This document shows positions 1 to 7,516 of a DNA stretch of 18,274 bases, piece by piece. Each line of letters opens with the position of its first letter. Position 1 is the first letter of the stretch. The stretch is from Villigracilis sp900696595 (GTDB lineage Bacteria > Chloroflexota > Anaerolineae > Anaerolineales > Villigracilaceae). The position numbers and the translations under genes are program-made. The notes under the pieces were generated by a model, which did not search any database, was not told the origin of the DNA, and saw nothing but the letters and a program-made list of their open reading frames with translations. The stretch is taken from the NCBI GenBank assembly GCA_030263615.1, contig SZPH01000065.1:1-18274 (forward strand), read 5' to 3'.

Positions 1-55
1 TCGTAAAGGTTAGAAACTGTCTCGGCTTTGTTTTTAGCTCTTCATAGGTCAGCAT
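1..55 (-). CDS. Possible N-terminus of an IS transposase, cut by the window edge
   Basis: Reading leftwards from an ATG at 55, the first 18 codons give MLTYEELKTKPRQFLTFT and the frame is still open at base 1. This start resembles that of IS5-like (DDE_Tnp_4) transposases, which often begin with a short Tyr-Glu-x-Leu-Lys segment followed by a Phe-x-x-(Leu/Phe)-T(G) motif. The open frame extends back to a TAG at 95-97, but no other ATG, GTG or TTG lies in it, so 55 is the likely start. No catalytic residue lies within the window, so the family call rests on memory of the N-terminal pattern and is tentative. Confidence 0.4.
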   Translation of the reverse strand, partial: MLTYEELKTKPRQFLTFT

Positions 56-103
56 CCACTCATCATAACGCTGTTTTGTTATTTCGGATAATGTCTAATT
101 AAC

Positions 104-199
104 TGTCATTGCGAGGAGCGCCTTTGCTCTTTGCGACGAAGCAATCTTCTGGAATATGGAGATTGCTTCGGGCGGAAGCGCGTCGCCCTCGCAATGACA
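104..199. repeat. MITE/REP-like palindromic repeat with 13-bp terminal inverted repeats
   Basis: The element has perfect 13-bp ends, TGTCATTGCGAGG at 104-116 and its complement at 187-199. Inside is a second stem, CGAAGCAATCT at 137-147 against 160-170, so the whole unit can fold into a long interrupted hairpin. It has no coding capacity. It ends 11 bases before the start codon of the first M42 peptidase, so it lies in that gene's 5' region. Repeats of this general type are dispersed in many environmental bacterial genomes (recalled, not checked). Confidence 0.7.
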
Positions 200-210
200 A
201 ATAGACTCTT

Positions 211-1281
211 ATGCTAACCATCGGTTCACCCCAACTCAAACTGCTCGAAAAACTTTGCAACGCCATGTCTGTCTCGGGCGATGAAGGCGAAGCGCGCCGC
301 ATCGTGCTGGACGAGGTCAAGCCGTATGCCGACGAAGTAAAGGTGGACGCGCTCGGCAGCGTGCTTGTGCGAAAGAAGTCTCGCGCCGGGCAAGGTCGAA
401 ACGCAAAGGAGAAGAAAGCCCTGCGCGTGCTGCTCGACGCCCACATGGACGAAGTCGGGTTCATGATCGTCAAAGACGACGGCGACGGCTTTTACGAATT
501 CCGCGCCGTCGGCGGGATAGACGAGCGGCATCTTGTCGGCAAACAGGTCGTCGTCGGCAAAGACCACACGCCGGGCGTCATCGGCGCAAAACCGATCCAT
601 CTTACCGACGCGGGCGAGCGGAGTCGCACCGTCAGCGTGGAATCCATGCGGATTGACCTCGGTCCCGATGGCAAAGCCAAAGCCGGAGACCGCGCCACGT
701 TTGCGACCAAGTTCAAACGGGTCGGTCCTTCGATCATGTCCAAATCCATTGATGATCGCATCGGCGTGGCGATTCTGATCGAACTGTTGAAACAGGCGCC
801 CTACGACGTTGAACTGTGCCTCGCCTTCAGCGTGCAGGAGGAGATCGGTCTGCGCGGCGCGACTGTGGCGGGATATTTCTTCGACCCCGACCTCGCCATC
901 GCCGTTGACTCAACCCCCGCCCGCGACCTTCCGCATTACGACGGCGCGGAAAATTACGCCTACAACACAAAATTGGGATTCGGTCCCGCCATTTACCCCG
1001 CGCACTCGCCCGTCATCAGCGACCCGCGGCTTTTGAAATTCCTGCAAGACATCGCCGCGAAACATAAAATCCCATATCAGCTCCGCCAACCCGGCGGCGG
1101 CGGCACGGATGCGGGCGCGATTCAGCAGGCGCGCTCCGGCGTGCCGGTCATATCGGTTTCGGTCCCGCACCGCTATACTCACAGTCCCATCAGCGTTTCG
1201 CGCGTGGACGATTGGAAGAATGCGTTGAATTTACTGCATGTTGCGTTGCAGGAAATGACGCCCGATTTATTGAAGAGGTAG
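211..1281 (+). CDS. M42 family metallo-aminopeptidase (first of a tandem pair)
   Basis: The 356-residue protein matches M42 glutamyl/TET-type aminopeptidases, dinuclear metal enzymes that form large cytosolic shells and trim N-terminal residues from peptides. The expected metal and catalytic residues are visible: His78 (AHMDE), the Asp181-Asp182-Arg motif, the Glu210-Glu211 pair (QEEIG), Asp233 (AVDST) and His324 (RYTHSP). The Gly-rich stretch at 295-302 precedes the last ligand. Length is normal for the family. The ATG at 211 is chosen because the family homology begins within about ten residues; no clear Shine-Dalgarno site precedes it, since a palindromic repeat ends just upstream. A second M42 gene follows at 1422. 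Substrate specificity cannot be read from the sequence. Confidence 0.93.
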   Translation: MLTIGSPQLKLLEKLCNAMSVSGDEGEARRIVLDEVKPYADEVKVDALGSVLVRKKSRAGQGRNAKEKKALRVLLDAHMDEVGFMIVKDDGDGFYEFRAVGGIDERHLVGKQVVVGKDHTPGVIGAKPIHLTDAGERSRTVSVESMRIDLGPDGKAKAGDRATFATKFKRVGPSIMSKSIDDRIGVAILIELLKQAPYDVELCLAFSVQEEIGLRGATVAGYFFDPDLAIAVDSTPARDLPHYDGAENYAYNTKLGFGPAIYPAHSPVISDPRLLKFLQDIAAKHKIPYQLRQPGGGGTDAGAIQQARSGVPVISVSVPHRYTHSPISVSRVDDWKNALNLLHVALQEMTPDLLKR

Positions 1282-1421
1282 AGAAACGTACAAGCGCGCA
1301 GGCAGGCGTGTGTTTGCCCGTTTAAGCGAACCAAGCATGGAAGGCGATGGGCGGCGCATCTTTGCAAAGGACGACAGCAAAAGTTATTCGACCGGCGAAA
1401 GGTTCACTCCTGGAAAATACC

Positions 1422-2423
1422 ATGAAATCATCCCTCAAAACTCTCACAGAAACGTTCGGACCTTCGGGACATGAAGACGCAGTTCGGAAGTTGATACAAA
1501 AAGAAGTGAAACCGTATGCGGACGAAATTCGCGTGGACGCGATGGGAAGTCTGATCGTCCGCAGGAAGCCGACGGCAGATGCGGAAAATTCCAAACGCAT
1601 CATGCTCGCGGCTCACATGGATGAGATCGGCGTGATCGCCAGTCACATTGACAAGAACGGCTTTGTGCGCTTCGCCAGCAACGGCGGCGTGTTCGGGCGT
1701 TATACGCTCGGGGCGCGCATCCGCTTCATGAACGGCGTGACCGGCGTGGTCGGGTTCGATAAATTCGAAAACGCGGATCAGGCGCCCGCCATGAGCAAGA
1801 TGTATATTGACGTGGGCGCGACCAGCCGCAGCGACTGCCCGGTAAAGGTCGGCGACTTCGGCGCATTCGAGCGTTCATTTATGGAAATGGGAAACCGCCT
1901 CGTCGCCAAATCCATGGATGACCGGGCGGGTGTGGTCGTTTTGATCGAGACGTTGAAAGCGCTCAAATCCACGCCGCACGATCTTTTCTTTGTCTTCACC
2001 ACGCAGGAGGAGGTCGGCGTACGCGGCGCGGGGACAGCCGCCTACCGCATAGATCCGCAGATCGGTCTCGCCGTGGACGTGACGGCGACGGGCGACACGC
2101 CCGCTTCGTCGAAGGTGAACATGGAGTTGGGCAAGGGCCCGTGCGTGAAGGTGCGCGACCCGGGCATGTTGTCCGATCCGCGCGTGGTCGAATGGATGAT
2201 TAATACAGCGGAGAAGGCAAAGATTCCCTATCAACGCGAAGTCCTGCTGATGGGCAGCACCGACGCGAGGGCGATCCAACTCACCCGCGCGGGCGTGATG
2301 GCTGGCGTATTATCCATCCCATGCCGTTACATTCATTCCGCTTCGGAGATGGTGGATTTGGACGATCTGAAGAATTCGGTGAAATTGCTGACGGCGATGT
2401 TGAGCAAGCCGGTTTCGTTTTAA
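1422..2423 (+). CDS. M42 family metallo-aminopeptidase (second of a tandem pair)
   Basis: The 333-residue protein is a paralogue of the gene before it and keeps the complete M42 active site: His65 (AHMDE), Asp166-Asp167-Arg, Glu196-Glu197 (QEEVG), Asp219 (AVDVT) and His305 (RYIHS). It is shorter because it lacks the basic insertion near residue 60 of the first copy. The start at 1422 is preferred over an in-frame ATG at 1347, because the extra 25 residues have no counterpart in the paralogue while the 1422 ATG has a GGA eight bases upstream and begins close to the conserved region. The 140-base gap to the first gene holds no obvious terminator, so the two may be co-transcribed. M42 peptidases can form mixed shells of different subunits, so hetero-oligomerisation is possible. 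Confidence 0.92.
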   Translation: MKSSLKTLTETFGPSGHEDAVRKLIQKEVKPYADEIRVDAMGSLIVRRKPTADAENSKRIMLAAHMDEIGVIASHIDKNGFVRFASNGGVFGRYTLGARIRFMNGVTGVVGFDKFENADQAPAMSKMYIDVGATSRSDCPVKVGDFGAFERSFMEMGNRLVAKSMDDRAGVVVLIETLKALKSTPHDLFFVFTTQEEVGVRGAGTAAYRIDPQIGLAVDVTATGDTPASSKVNMELGKGPCVKVRDPGMLSDPRVVEWMINTAEKAKIPYQREVLLMGSTDARAIQLTRAGVMAGVLSIPCRYIHSASEMVDLDDLKNSVKLLTAMLSKPVSF

Positions 2424-2525
2424 TGTCATTCTGAGCGAAGCGACACATGCACCGCAGTGCGGATGCAGTGCGGTGAGAATCTCTAGGTTGGGAGGCGAGA
2501 CCCTTCGCCTCGCTCAGGGAGTCAA
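2424..2525. repeat. Dispersed palindromic repeat, second family
   Basis: Directly after the stop codon of the second M42 gene comes TGTCATTCTGAGCGAAGCG. The far end carries the complementary core, CTGAGCGA at 2431-2438 against TCGCTCAG at 2510-2517. A small hairpin (ACCGCA at 2451-2456 with TGCGGT) lies inside. The right end lacks the expected complement of TGTCATT, so this copy looks truncated or decayed. It fills the space before the next gene. Confidence 0.55.
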
Positions 2526-2535
2526 TGGTAGATTT

Positions 2536-3009
2536 ATGGGCGATTACAACCGTTCCACCAAAGAAATCCCGTTCGGGGATATTCCTGCCAACGTAATTCA
2601 AAGCGTGCGGGTATATATCGAAAAGCACAGCCTGGGCGACATCCTTGCCAACCCCCTGATGTGCGTCGTCTCCACCTCAGAAAAAATCAAAAAGGGACTC
2701 TTCGGCGGCGGACCGGGTCCGAAGCGGTTGATCCAAACCGTCGTCCTCACCGACCGCTGGCTGATCCTCGCCGATAACGTGGACCGGAACGCGCTTTACA
2801 TCAAGACGATGCAGTTGCGGGATATTACGGCGGAGGATTACGAAAAGAGTTCGTTTTACAAAATGATCCCGGATACGGGAGTGAACATCAGCGGGCGATT
2901 TACGGATGCGAGCGAACTCGGAATGATATTCCTCCCGCTCGGCAAGGATGCGGCGGGAGAAAAATTCAAGCCGCTGTTGATTGAAACCGCGCAAAAGGCT
3001 AAGGAATGA
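2536..3009 (+). CDS. Hypothetical protein, possibly a bacterial PH-like domain
   Basis: A soluble protein of 157 residues with no signal peptide or membrane span. The pattern of alternating hydrophobic strands and a closing helix, with lines such as VVLTDRWLILAD around residues 71-82, recalls bacterial pleckstrin-homology-like domains, in which a 'TDRRLI' type strand is typical. I do not recognise it more closely and suggest no ligand. The ATG at 2536 was chosen; an upstream GTG at 2473 would add residues translated from the preceding repeat and is unlikely. A weak GGTAG lies before the ATG. It stands between the M42 genes and a convergent minus-strand block. Confidence 0.7.
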   Translation: MGDYNRSTKEIPFGDIPANVIQSVRVYIEKHSLGDILANPLMCVVSTSEKIKKGLFGGGPGPKRLIQTVVLTDRWLILADNVDRNALYIKTMQLRDITAEDYEKSSFYKMIPDTGVNISGRFTDASELGMIFLPLGKDAAGEKFKPLLIETAQKAKE

Positions 3010-3276
3010 TTCCAGGGCGCCGCCCTGAGCCGTCGGGCGGCACATGCGTCGAGGCGAGGTCTCTGGGGTTGCAACAGAGTATTCATGAAAGAGTTTCACC
3101 CCGAAGGATGAAAAAGACCTGACAGGTTTCCGCAGAACTTTAATCAACCAGCGCGGCTGCGATTCACAGAACCCGAATCGACTCACACACGATGAAACCT
3201 GTCAGGTCTGCGACAAACCTTTTTTTCATATCAGAGTCTTCATCCTTCATCCCTCATCCTTGATCTTCCATCTTCC
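3010..3276. other. Convergent intergenic region with two hairpins
   Basis: This gap separates the + strand PH-like gene from a minus-strand gene. A stem-loop of GCCGCCC at 3019-3025 and GGGCGGC at 3035-3041 follows the stop codon by nine bases. It has no T-run, so it is at best a Rho-independent-like or RNA-stabilising structure. The rest is largely the separate 3115-3209 repeat. No open frame here looks coding. Confidence 0.5.
3115..3209. repeat. Inverted repeat with 16-bp perfect arms
   Basis: AGACCTGACAGGTTTC at 3115-3130 is the exact reverse complement of 3194-3209, with about 63 bases between. Each arm also contains the small palindrome ACCTG-A-CAGGT. The inner segment does not encode anything recognisable. 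It lies between convergent genes, a common site for small non-autonomous repeats. Confidence 0.7.
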
Positions 3277-3567
3277 CTATTTCTTTTTCCCTTCTTTAAC
3301 TTCCTCCTCTTCCTTCTTCCCCATAAACTGCATCACGAACGCCGCGCCTGAGCCGAGGGCGAACATGCCCATGGACGCCGGGCTGGAATATTTGGTCAAA
3401 CCAACAAGGAGCAGGAAGAAGCCAGCCGAGAGGGCGATCTGAACCTGCCAGGCGGCTTTGTAATAGGCGTCCAGGGTGAAGCGCGCGACGCCGAATCCCA
3501 GCAGGATGAAGCCGACGGCGCGGATGAAAAAGCCGACGATATTGAGTATCTGTTCAAAGGTATCCAT
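3277..3567 (-). CDS. Small membrane protein with lysine-rich C-terminus
   Basis: A 96-residue protein with hydrophobic segments at roughly 9-29, 40-57 and 64-82, followed by a charged tail made almost only of Lys and Glu. That tail suggests a cytoplasmic C-terminus. I do not recognise a family. The start is well supported by an AGGAG six bases before the ATG. That AGGAG overlaps the TAG stop of the DUF456 gene upstream, only nine bases away, so the two are almost certainly one transcript and perhaps translationally coupled. Confidence 0.8.
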   Translation of the reverse strand: MDTFEQILNIVGFFIRAVGFILLGFGVARFTLDAYYKAAWQVQIALSAGFFLLLVGLTKYSSPASMGMFALGSGAAFVMQFMGKKEEEEVKEGKKK

Positions 3568-3576
3568 TGTTATCTC

Positions 3577-4107
3577 CTATAATTTAATAGACCACGCCCA
3601 CATGCCCCAAAACATAATCATGACCATCCCGATCCCCATCCTCGCGGCGATTGCCCAGCCCCAGCCGGTCATCCACGCTTTGGTGTTGGCAAGCGCAACA
3701 CTTCGATCTTTAAGTCTACGCCATTCCGCAAGGAACAACGCCACGGGCGAGGCGACAATGCCCATGATGGGCGTGAAGAACAAACTGACGCCGATCCCCG
3801 CCGCAAAAGACCAAAGAATGGAACTCCAGGGGATGTTCTTGTCGCGCATGTGCTTGGCAATGATGATGTTGTCCACGACATTGCCGCCGATCATCAAGAG
3901 GGTTATGAGCGTGAACAACAGCCAGGCGACCCAGTCCATGTTGCCCAACCCGGCGTGAACGAGCGCAAAGACAAGGGTGGCGATCCACATCACCACCAAG
4001 CCTGGGAAAACGGGAATCAACAAGCCGAGCCAGCCAAAGATCAATACAACCAGCGTAACGACTTGAAAAAGAGTTTGCGCGAACAATTCGAGGGAAGCGG
4101 GGTCCAT
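3577..4107 (-). CDS. DUF456 family membrane protein
   Basis: The 176-residue product has several membrane segments (about 8-30, 33-50, 58-84, 100-130 and 150-172). It carries Gly/Pro-rich turns such as GLLIPVFPGL and GNVVDN, typical of DUF456, a conserved inner-membrane family of unknown function. The start at 4107 was chosen over an in-frame codon at 4128 because GGAG stands seven bases upstream of the 4107 ATG. It follows serS by 84 bases in the same direction and precedes a small membrane protein by nine bases. Its position downstream of serS suggests shared transcription but not necessarily a shared function. Confidence 0.85.
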   Translation of the reverse strand: MDPASLELFAQTLFQVVTLVVLIFGWLGLLIPVFPGLVVMWIATLVFALVHAGLGNMDWVAWLLFTLITLLMIGGNVVDNIIIAKHMRDKNIPWSSILWSFAAGIGVSLFFTPIMGIVASPVALFLAEWRRLKDRSVALANTKAWMTGWGWAIAARMGIGMVMIMFWGMWAWSIKL

Positions 4108-4191
4108 TCGGGTTCTCCGGGAAATCAAGACGTCGGCAGAAGTATACCCTCCGACATCCTGATCTACGCCTTGAAACTTAACCGGGGTTCG

Positions 4192-5463
4192 CTAAGGTTT
4201 GATGATATCCACGCCGCCCATCCACGGGCGCAGGACTTCGGGAACGACGATGGAGCCGTCGGCTTGCTGGTAATTTTCCATGACGGCGATCAGCGCGCGC
4301 GGCAAGCCCAGCCCCGATCCGTTCAATGTGTGCGGAAATTTGACCCTGCCGCCGTCAGCGGGACGATACTTGATGTTCGCGCGGCGAGCCTGAAAATCGG
4401 TATCGTTCGAGACCGACGAAACTTCCAGCCACTCGTCACAGCCGGGGGCCCACAATTCAAGGTCGTAGGTGATCGTCGCGCCGAAGCCGATATCGCCCGT
4501 GCATAACTGTTTTACGCGGTAGGGAATTTCAAGTTGCGCGCAGGTCTCCTCCGCGTCCTTCAACATCTTCTGGCGCATCGCCTCCGAATCTTCGGGCTTG
4601 CAGTAGATGTACATCTCGACCTTGTCGAATTGATGCCCGCGTTTGATGCCGCGCACGTCGCGCCCGGCGCTCATCTTCTCGCGGCGGAAGCAGGGCGTGT
4701 ACGCCGTGTACAGTTTCGGAAGAGCCGCCTCTTCCATGATCTCGTCCATGTGCAAACCCGTCAGCGGAATCTCCGCCGTCGGCACGAAGTACAAATCCTC
4801 CTCGTGATCCTTGTAAAGATTATCGGCAAACTTCGGCAGTTGACCTGCGCCATAGACCGTCGCCGTCTTGACCATGAAGGGCAGATACTCCTCCTGATAT
4901 CCCTGGCGGATGTGAAGGTCGAGCATCCACGCGATCAACGCCCGCTGTAAACGCGCGCCCGCTTTTTGCAAAACGTAGAAGCGCGAACCGGTCAGTTTCG
5001 TGCCGCGTTCAAAGTCCAGGATGCCGAGCGCGGGCCCGAGGTCCCAGTGCGGAAGCGGTTTGAAATCGAATTTGCGCGGCTCGCCAACCGTTTTGATCAC
5101 CGGGTTTTCGCTGTCGTCTTTTCCAACCGGCGTGCGCGGGTCGGGGATATTGGGCAGGGTGGACATCAAATAATCCAGTTCGGATTCGACTCCCGCCACG
5201 TCCTTGTCCAACCCTGCGATCTTATCCCCCACCACGCGCATCGCCTCGATCTTCGACTGGCGTTCGGTCGCGTCCTTCATCCTGCCGATCTCCTTCGAGA
5301 CGGCGTTCCGCTCCGCCTTGAGTTGTTCCACCTGCGAGAGCAGACTGCGGCGCTTCTCGTCCAGTCCCAAAATGGACTCGACTCGCGCGGGGTCTTCCTG
5401 CCGGTCCTGCAATGCCTTGCGAACAACCTCCGGCTTTTCACGAAGCAAATTAATGTCGAGCAT
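4192..5463 (-). CDS. serS: Seryl-tRNA synthetase
   Basis: A 423-residue class II aminoacyl-tRNA synthetase that attaches serine to tRNA-Ser (and tRNA-Sec where present) in the cytoplasm. Residues 1-105 form the long antiparallel coiled-coil arm that reads the tRNA variable loop. The catalytic core follows, with the TAE serine-binding motif at 229-231, class II motif 2 around 258-283 (FRREKMSAGRDVRGIKRGHQF) and motif 3 around 384-411, including GSGLGLPRALIAVMEN. Length is normal. The ATG at 5463 has a GGAGG five bases upstream, and the first residues MLDINLLRE are the usual SerRS start, so an in-frame codon at 5505 is rejected. Expression is controlled by a T-box leader immediately upstream. 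DUF456 and a small membrane protein follow downstream. Confidence 0.98.
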   Translation of the reverse strand: MLDINLLREKPEVVRKALQDRQEDPARVESILGLDEKRRSLLSQVEQLKAERNAVSKEIGRMKDATERQSKIEAMRVVGDKIAGLDKDVAGVESELDYLMSTLPNIPDPRTPVGKDDSENPVIKTVGEPRKFDFKPLPHWDLGPALGILDFERGTKLTGSRFYVLQKAGARLQRALIAWMLDLHIRQGYQEEYLPFMVKTATVYGAGQLPKFADNLYKDHEEDLYFVPTAEIPLTGLHMDEIMEEAALPKLYTAYTPCFRREKMSAGRDVRGIKRGHQFDKVEMYIYCKPEDSEAMRQKMLKDAEETCAQLEIPYRVKQLCTGDIGFGATITYDLELWAPGCDEWLEVSSVSNDTDFQARRANIKYRPADGGRVKFPHTLNGSGLGLPRALIAVMENYQQADGSIVVPEVLRPWMGGVDIIKP

Positions 5464-5480
5464 ATGCGCCTCCGCGTGCA

Positions 5481-5523
5481 TTAAACAAAATACGCCCCAA
5501 TCCATTTGCAGGACGAGGGGCGT
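5481..5523 (-). terminator. Intrinsic terminator of the serS T-box switch
   Basis: ACGCCCC (5523-5517) pairs perfectly with GGGGCGT (5498-5492) and is followed by ATTTTGTTTAA, a T-rich run. The 5' arm lies inside the antiterminator region, so the two structures exclude each other. This makes the leader a transcriptional, not translational, T-box. Confidence 0.85.
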
Positions 5524-5720
5524 CTCGTGGTGCCACCTGCTTTTATCACGCCGTCGGCGTGACCTTGATGCGCGCTAACGGGCGCTCCCGATTCTCTTAT
5601 GACTTGCGTCTCTCCGAGAATGACTTGGCAAAGCGGATTTCATCCTCTGGCGGGTCGCCTTGCACAAACCGGCGACTCTCTGAACCGTTGCTGAATTACT
5701 TGTCTTTGCGCCTGTCTTTA
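5481..5720 (-). promoter_or_regulatory. T-box riboswitch (serine) controlling serS
   Basis: Read on the minus strand, the leader has a basal stem I (GCAAAG near 5710 with CTTTGC at 5629-5634) and an AGAGAG-type element. A candidate serine specifier, TCC at 5637-5635, sits just before the 3' base of stem I. The T-box core GCAGGTGGCACCACGAG runs from 5540 to 5524. The antiterminator pairs GCAGG (5540-5536) with CCTGC (5512-5508) plus ACGAG with CTCGT. An overlapping terminator uses part of the same sequence. Known mechanism: uncharged tRNA-Ser pairs with the specifier and, through its 3' end, with the T-box bulge, stabilising the antiterminator so serS is transcribed. The specifier assignment is inferred; the switch architecture is visible. 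Confidence 0.9.
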
Positions 5721-5726
5721 TAAAAG

Positions 5727-5799
5727 TGCCCCCACGGGGATTCGAACCCCGGTCGTGGCCTTGAAAGGGCCGCGTCCTAGTCCACTAGACGATGGGGGC
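5727..5799 (-). tRNA. tRNA-Glu (anticodon TTC)
   Basis: The 73-base cloverleaf begins GCCCCCA and ends TGGGGGC plus a discriminator A. The D-stem is GTCT/GGAC, the anticodon loop is CTTTCAA, and the T-arm is CCGGGG-TTCGAAT-CCCCG. The CCA end is not encoded. The anticodon stem has a C-A mismatch at its outer pair (27-43). It lies seven bases upstream of the serS T-box leader on the same strand. Confidence 0.96.
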
Positions 5800-5845
5800 A
5801 AATACGCTGAGCGAAATGAAACGCAGTTGAAGCGTAAGCGGGCGG

Positions 5846-5874
5846 ATTTTATCACCCACTCCCCGCAGGGTCAA
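5846..5874 (-). promoter_or_regulatory. Sigma70-type promoter for tRNA-Glu
   Basis: TTGACC (5874-5869) and TAAAAT (5851-5846) are separated by exactly 17 bases, each matching the consensus at five of six positions. Transcription would begin near 5839, about 40 bases before the tRNA. It could also supply the serS leader if RNA polymerase reads through. Confidence 0.7.
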
Positions 5875-5880
5875 GAAAAA

Positions 5881-6435
5881 TCAGGGTTGGATTTCAGGTT
5901 TGACTCGCTGGGTCAGCACAGCCACCAGGTCAATCAAGGAGCGGTTGACAAGGATGCCGGCCGTCTGCACGCGCAGGCTGGGGATGAGAATTGCCGATAA
6001 CGTGCCGTTGAGGATCGGAATGAATGCGCGCGTGCCTTCCGACACCAGGCTGTTGAAATCGAAGCGGCCCGGCAATTCCATCGTGCCGTCCACTTCGAAC
6101 ATCGAAGTCGTGACGCGCACCTGGTATTCGGTCACCTGGGTGAAGCCGCCGCGCACGATCCCTTGCGGACCGAGGTCCTCGCGCCGCGCCAGGCAGATGG
6201 CATGAACCTGCTTCTTGGTGGTGCGCAGGATCTCGAAATGATCTATTAACTTCGTGGGCATGTGCAGGCGCGCCATTCTCGCATCGTGAATCTCGATGAT
6301 GGAATGGATCGGGTCGTTCACGAAGCCCATCGCGCCGTGCGAGGTGACTGCGATCTTCCCCGCCACGCGATAGCCCGAAGTCAGAATATCGGCGAGGACG
6401 AAGCGATATGTGCGGGGAGAGGTTTCGAGCGACAT
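5881..6435 (-). CDS. Conserved hypothetical protein
   Basis: A 184-residue soluble protein of unknown function, rich in predicted beta strands, with no signal peptide, membrane span or cysteine pair. Its sequence includes YRFVLADILTSGYRVAGKI near the start and a helical C-terminus around 160-178. I do not recognise the family. A GGAAG precedes the ATG at a usable distance. The gene begins 15 bases after the stop of the zinc-finger gene, itself seven bases after lepB, so the three probably form an operon. Its 3' end abuts the tRNA-Glu promoter. No function is proposed. Confidence 0.75.
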   Translation of the reverse strand: MSLETSPRTYRFVLADILTSGYRVAGKIAVTSHGAMGFVNDPIHSIIEIHDARMARLHMPTKLIDHFEILRTTKKQVHAICLARREDLGPQGIVRGGFTQVTEYQVRVTTSMFEVDGTMELPGRFDFNSLVSEGTRAFIPILNGTLSAILIPSLRVQTAGILVNRSLIDLVAVLTQRVKPEIQP

Positions 6436-6450
6436 GGAAAAAACTTCCGG

Positions 6451-6738
6451 TTAAGACTCCGGCATGGGCGGGCGCGCCCCGCTCTGGGGGCGGGGACGAG
6501 GCGGAGTCCTCCTATTCGAATTCGTGGGCTTGCCCGCATTCGGGTCGAGAAGCGTGTTCAACCACTGGATCGCGCGTTCGTCGTATTCGCAACGCCCGCA
6601 CACGTCGCAAAGCCAGGCGGGGAAATGAGGGACGGTAATCAGCTCGCCGCCCAGCCAGGTAAAGTAGGTGACATGCCGCGGTCGCAACACGCCGGCGTGA
6701 CATTCGTTACAGGGAATCAGTTCTTCAATATTGTTCAT
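6451..6738 (-). CDS. YgiT-type zinc finger protein
   Basis: A 95-residue protein with two CxxC knuckles, Cys10/Cys13 and Cys44/Cys47. The intervening pattern matches the YgiT-type zinc finger seen in the N-terminal half of MqsA-like antitoxins and in many stand-alone Chloroflexota and cyanobacterial proteins. The C-terminal 30 residues are Pro/Arg-rich and probably disordered. There is no helix-turn-helix domain, so it is not a full MqsA, and no toxin partner is adjacent. The ATG at 6738 has AAGG upstream and follows the lepB stop codon by seven bases; an earlier in-frame codon at 6771 would overlap lepB and was rejected. Confidence 0.8.
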   Translation of the reverse strand: MNNIEELIPCNECHAGVLRPRHVTYFTWLGGELITVPHFPAWLCDVCGRCEYDERAIQWLNTLLDPNAGKPTNSNRRTPPRPRPQSGARPPMPES

Positions 6739-6745
6739 GGCAACC

Positions 6746-7330
6746 TTATTGAGACGCGGATACTCCCGCATGATCCAGCGCGCCCCACATGGGCGGGGGC
6801 CAGTAGATCAGCACGGCTTTACCCACCACGTTTTCCTGCGGCAGCAAACCCCAATCCTTCGAGTCGTTCGAGTTGTTGCGGTTGTCGCCCAGCACAAAGA
6901 GAAAGCCTTCCGTCACAACCCACTCGCCGGAGTAACGCGGCGCCTCGGCGATATAAGTTTCTTCCAGCAGTTGGCCGTTCAAAAAAACCTGACCGCCTTC
7001 CACGCGCACATGGTCGCCGGGCAGTCCGATCACGCGCTTGATCAATTCCTCTTTTGGGTCGAGCGGAAAATGAAAGACAACAATGTCGCCGCGTTCATAT
7101 TCGCTGAATTTATAACTCATTCTGCTGACCAGCACGAACTCGCCGTCTTCGAGCGTGGGGCGCATACTGAATCCGTCCACGCGCACGCGCGCCGAAACTG
7201 CGTTGATGCCGATGAATAAAACCGCCGCCAAAACCAGCGTCTCGAGGATGTCTTTGATGAAACGCTTCCATTGAATCGCTTCCTCCGCCGGTTTGACTTC
7301 CTCCGTCGCAACCTGTTCCAATGATTCCAA
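6746..7330 (-). CDS. lepB: Signal peptidase I
   Basis: Type I signal peptidase, which removes signal peptides from exported proteins at the outer face of the cytoplasmic membrane. One membrane anchor (about residues 29-46) precedes the catalytic Ser55 in GFSMRPTL. The general base is Lys98 in LIKRVIGLPGD, and the late GDNRNNSNDSKDWG box is the usual C-terminal family signature. I placed the start at the TTG at 7330, which has GGAGG four bases upstream and gives the usual short leader before the anchor. An ATG at 7387 with AAGG is an alternative, but its extra codons are atypical and overlap a TATAAT. The zinc-finger gene follows closely. Confidence 0.93.
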   Translation of the reverse strand: MESLEQVATEEVKPAEEAIQWKRFIKDILETLVLAAVLFIGINAVSARVRVDGFSMRPTLEDGEFVLVSRMSYKFSEYERGDIVVFHFPLDPKEELIKRVIGLPGDHVRVEGGQVFLNGQLLEETYIAEAPRYSGEWVVTEGFLFVLGDNRNNSNDSKDWGLLPQENVVGKAVLIYWPPPMWGALDHAGVSASQ

Positions 7331-7352
7331 AATGCCTCCAGCCGTCCTGAAA

Positions 7353-7358
7353 ATTATA
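7353..7358 (-). promoter_or_regulatory. Candidate -10 element for lepB
   Basis: TATAAT matches the -10 consensus exactly and lies 22 bases before the proposed TTG start. No convincing -35 box stands 16-18 bases upstream, so this is only a candidate. The 129 bases between lepB and the phosphatase gene (7388-7516) hold nothing else I can support. Confidence 0.35.
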
Positions 7359-7516
7359 CTTCCGATTTCAAAACAGCCTCCCCACATTAAGCCTTACTCA
7401 GAATGGATCGCCTCGACCGGACCTGAGCCGCATCCCGGTCCCAAACCTTATTCCACGCCCGATGTTAATCCCTTCGGCGTCCCCGGCTTTCTCCTGCAAC
7501 GGAGTTACAACCCGGC

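Noticed and set aside
6451..6738. Antitoxin half of an MqsRA-type toxin-antitoxin pair
   Set aside because: The protein has the zinc finger only, no helix-turn-helix domain, and its neighbours are lepB and an unrelated protein of 184 residues.
6262..7041. Open frame of 259 codons on the + strand
   Set aside because: It lies opposite lepB, the YgiT-type gene and the hypothetical gene, and its product is Arg/Pro-rich as expected for an antisense frame.
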